From Paenibacillus paeoniae (lineage in GTDB: Bacteria; Bacillota; Bacilli; Paenibacillales; Paenibacillaceae): 64,000 nt of DNA. Positions 61,725-64,000 of the stretch are shown piece by piece. The notes beneath the pieces were generated by a model. That model was not told the origin of the DNA. It made no database searches and saw nothing but the letters and a program-made list of their open reading frames with translations. A program made the position numbers and the translations under genes. The stretch covers positions 1-64,000 of the forward strand of contig NZ_QUBQ01000006.1 in the NCBI RefSeq assembly GCF_003388735.1, given 5' to 3'. Position 1 is the first letter of the stretch; each line of letters begins with the position of its first letter.

Positions 61725-62240
61725 TTACTTCAGAGTAATGTCCTTCTTCCACGTCAGTTCCTTGCCTAACTCATTGGCGAATGTAAAGATGACTTCGCCT
61801 TGCTCGTCCTTCATGGAATCCGGATAGATAAAGCCGGAGAACTGTCCGTTCCCGCTTATATAAAAGCCATCTTCGCCATTCCCGCCATGCTCGGCTGCTT
61901 CCACTACAGAGTTTTTAATACGATTATTCTCCGATTTCCATTCCATTGCAATCAATTGATAACCCTCCGGAACTTTGTTGACAACGAAATCAAAGCTATT
62001 CCCTTCGGTCGGTTTAGGCGTCTGATCAATGATCATCAATATTTCCTGATCCTTGTCCTCATCCGAATGTTTATCCGGACCTGTATCTTTGCCCGGTTGG
62101 TTCGGCTGCGCTGTGGCGCTTCCGGACGGTGTGCTCGATGGACTTGCAGTCGGATCATTCGTTGCTGCTCCACATGCGCTCAGCACCAGCGTCATTGCGG
62201 CCAGCGTAGTAATCAGATAAATGGTCATTTTTTTATTCAT
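61725..62240 (-). CDS. Lipoprotein of unknown function
   Basis: A 171-residue lipoprotein: signal with lipobox VLSAC (cysteine at about 23), a Ser/Thr/Pro and Asp/Lys-rich linker (about 25-70) and a C-terminal beta domain of about 95 residues (FDFVVNKVPEGYQLIAMEWKS, GFYISGNGQFSGFIYP). I do not recognise the domain. GAGGG lies before ATG 62240, which overlaps the end of the kinase gene by eight bases, so the two are coupled and the lipoprotein may modulate that kinase. Confidence 0.75.
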   Translation of the reverse strand: MNKKMTIYLITTLAAMTLVLSACGAATNDPTASPSSTPSGSATAQPNQPGKDTGPDKHSDEDKDQEILMIIDQTPKPTEGNSFDFVVNKVPEGYQLIAMEWKSENNRIKNSVVEAAEHGGNGEDGFYISGNGQFSGFIYPDSMKDEQGEVIFTFANELGKELTWKKDITLK

Positions 62241-63984
62241 CGTTGTTCCCTCTGCTTTCAAATAATGTGAAATAAAACGCAACGCCATGGGAAGTATTCC
62301 TAACGCCATACTCGCTTCCATGCAGGTCTAAAATATGCTTCACAATCGCCAGGCCCAGTCCCGTCCCGCCAGACTTGCGATCCCTCGATCGCTCTACCCG
62401 GTAGAAATGGTCCCATATCCGATCCATATCTTCCTCGCCGATAGGCGAACCTTCATTTTCGATCGTCACGCGAAGCTGACCGTCAAGCTGCCGTTCCAAC
62501 GTGATGTTGATCGTGCTATGAGTTGAAGCGTGACGAATCGCATTGCTTAATAAGTTCAAGACGACTTGCTCGAGCTTGGCCTGATCTGCCCGTACAAGAT
62601 AATCTCCCTCTCCTTGAAGGTGCAGCTTATACGTGAGCCCTTTGCTCTCCATCTGATGCGAAAAGGAATCAAGCGCATTATGCACCATAAGTAGGAAAGA
62701 ACAGCTTCTTATGTTCAGGCGTACAGCCTTGAGCTCAAATTTGGACAATTCCAGCATGTCGCCAATCAGCGAATTCATACGGTCTGTCTCGCTTGCGATT
62801 AGGGTAAGGTAGCGGTCTCGCTTATTTTCCGCTACGCCATCTTGCAGTCCTTCAGCAAAACCTTTGACATTGCTGAGCGGTGTCTTCAGCTCATGAGATA
62901 TATTCGCGATCAGCTCTTTGCGAAGCTGCTCTGTCCGATCCTTCTCTAGCATATCCTCATACAGCTTGGCATTCGCAGCGGTCAATTCCTTGAGGGCAAC
63001 ATCCAGGTTGGTGGACATCGCAATCATATTCCGAGACAGGTCTCCGAACTCATCCTTCGACCTGATATTCGGCTGCTCGGAGAAATCCAATCTCGCCAGC
63101 CGCTTCGCCGAACGGCTAAGCTGAACCAATGGACGAGAGATCATTCGGGAGTACACCAGTGACAGAATAAGAACAAGCAGAACAATAATCGGCGCCGCAA
63201 AGGCGGAGTATTGCTTCAGAATACCGACCGCTTCTCCGACTGGTTGTAGCGAAGTCATCACCATCACATAGCGTTCGCTGCCCGGCAAGCTTTGCATCAG
63301 AATCACATAATGAATCCCGCTCCACTTATCCACCCATTCCGTCTTAAGCGTCCCCGTCATTCTCAGGTTTGACAGATACGATTCATGCAATCCGCTCCAC
63401 TCTCTCAGCACATCATCGATCAAGGCATCCTGATAAAAAGGATTATACGATCGCTGCTCGGGCAACAGAAACTCGGTAATGATCCCGCTGACTCTCACCA
63501 AGCCCACTTCAGGTGCAGCACCCTCCGGCTGAAGGGTATAAGGCTGCATCACCGTATCCTGCTGATCCATGAAAATGCCGTCGACGGTTAACCGGTCTCC
63601 ATTTTTCAGTCCCTGCGGAATACTCTCACGGGTTAAGCCTTCCCTTGGAATGACAATGGTTAACTTCCGTTCGTCCTCGGTGCGCATCTCTAAAAAATAG
63701 GGATTCAGATTTAATCGCTCCAGCCGGTCGTTCAGTATGGAGAAACTAGCATTCTGATCGTTCATAAAGGTGCCGAGCAGCTTGGACAGCTCTCTGCCTT
63801 TGGGCTGCTCTTCCGTATAACGATCTGCAAATTGCTCTATGCTTTGCTCCAGCTTGTGCATTTTGGTAGAGCGATAAAATTTCTCGAAGAACAATCCCTC
63901 TGCCAACATAACGACCAAAAACACGACTAAGATCAATACCGAAGTGACAACGAATAATTTAAAGGCAACACTGCGGTTTCTCAT
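62233..63984 (-). CDS. Membrane sensor histidine kinase
   Basis: A 583-residue two-transmembrane kinase: helix 1 at about 9-29, an extracytoplasmic sensor of about 230 residues, helix 2 at about 263-283, HAMP (SRPLVQLSRSAKRLARLDFSE), HisKA (ANISHELKTPLSNVKGF) and HATPase (NLLSNAIRHA, GGTGLGLAIVKHIL). It is of the PhoR/ResE type. The start is 16 bases from the window edge; its response regulator is presumably just outside. The coupled lipoprotein gene follows. Confidence 0.9.
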   Translation of the reverse strand: MRNRSVAFKLFVVTSVLILVVFLVVMLAEGLFFEKFYRSTKMHKLEQSIEQFADRYTEEQPKGRELSKLLGTFMNDQNASFSILNDRLERLNLNPYFLEMRTEDERKLTIVIPREGLTRESIPQGLKNGDRLTVDGIFMDQQDTVMQPYTLQPEGAAPEVGLVRVSGIITEFLLPEQRSYNPFYQDALIDDVLREWSGLHESYLSNLRMTGTLKTEWVDKWSGIHYVILMQSLPGSERYVMVMTSLQPVGEAVGILKQYSAFAAPIIVLLVLILSLVYSRMISRPLVQLSRSAKRLARLDFSEQPNIRSKDEFGDLSRNMIAMSTNLDVALKELTAANAKLYEDMLEKDRTEQLRKELIANISHELKTPLSNVKGFAEGLQDGVAENKRDRYLTLIASETDRMNSLIGDMLELSKFELKAVRLNIRSCSFLLMVHNALDSFSHQMESKGLTYKLHLQGEGDYLVRADQAKLEQVVLNLLSNAIRHASTHSTINITLERQLDGQLRVTIENEGSPIGEEDMDRIWDHFYRVERSRDRKSGGTGLGLAIVKHILDLHGSEYGVRNTSHGVAFYFTLFESRGNNDE

Positions 63985-64000
63985 CCCTCTACCTCGAACT

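Overview
The window reads as a chromosomal segment of a Paenibacillus-like member of the Paenibacillaceae (Bacillales). Evidence for this is the mid-GC codon use, strong GGAGG-type ribosome binding sites with frequent TTG/GTG starts, SLH-domain and LPXTG surface proteins, YhcN-type sporulation lipoprotein, bacillithiol genes (yojF-bshB2, fosB), DUF3934, and REC-BTAD response regulators. No phage, plasmid, insertion sequence or CRISPR array was recognised.

Layout. 0.4-7.6 kb: a complete asbABCDEF petrobactin siderophore operon (minus strand) behind a near-consensus Fur box. 7.7-13.2 kb: a lipoprotein cytochrome c, tatC-tatA, and a two-gene gluconate-2-dehydrogenase-like oxidoreductase whose small subunit carries a Tat signal; then a sporulation lipoprotein. 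13.2-13.8 kb: a truncated gene tail abutting degenerate palindromic repeats. 14.7-15.8 kb: tRNA-Asp(GTC) directly followed by gluQ, whose known substrate is that tRNA. 15.9-21.5 kb: yjbQ with an ArsR/DUF2087 regulator, small hypothetical genes, and a secreted GH8 glycanase under a LacI-type palindrome. 21.9-25.5 kb: a chemoreceptor and a decayed stretch holding head-to-head ABC ATPase remnants, an HmoA-type heme monooxygenase and a truncated microbial PARG gene. 25.7-29.5 kb: yojF-bshB2-PAP2, a HAD nucleotidase and a methyltransferase gene with an early amber codon. 29.5-31.1 kb: hisS behind a leader-peptide attenuator (three consecutive His codons). 32-33.7 kb: a ZTP riboswitch controlling folD-fchA. 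33.8-39.1 kb: mgtE, an EamA transporter, a serine hydrolase, fosB and small membrane/soluble proteins.

39.2-48.5 kb is the most striking region: a cobalamin riboswitch drives a five-gene operon encoding a 1558-residue cell-wall (SLH) protein built from alpha/alpha-barrel repeats plus a transcobalamin-like DUF4430 domain, a membrane-anchored second DUF4430 protein, EcfT, a fused double EcfA ATPase and an S component. I read this as a surface B12 capture-and-import system analogous in domain content to animal intrinsic factor/transcobalamin.

48.6-64 kb holds signalling and surface genes: a GGDEF-EAL protein coupled to a sugar-nucleotide dehydrogenase homologue that lacks its catalytic cysteine motif, a 1022-residue hybrid histidine kinase with two different kinase cores, two divergent REC-BTAD regulators, a 1438-residue LPXTG adhesin with CnaB repeats, a lipoprotein and a second sensor kinase.
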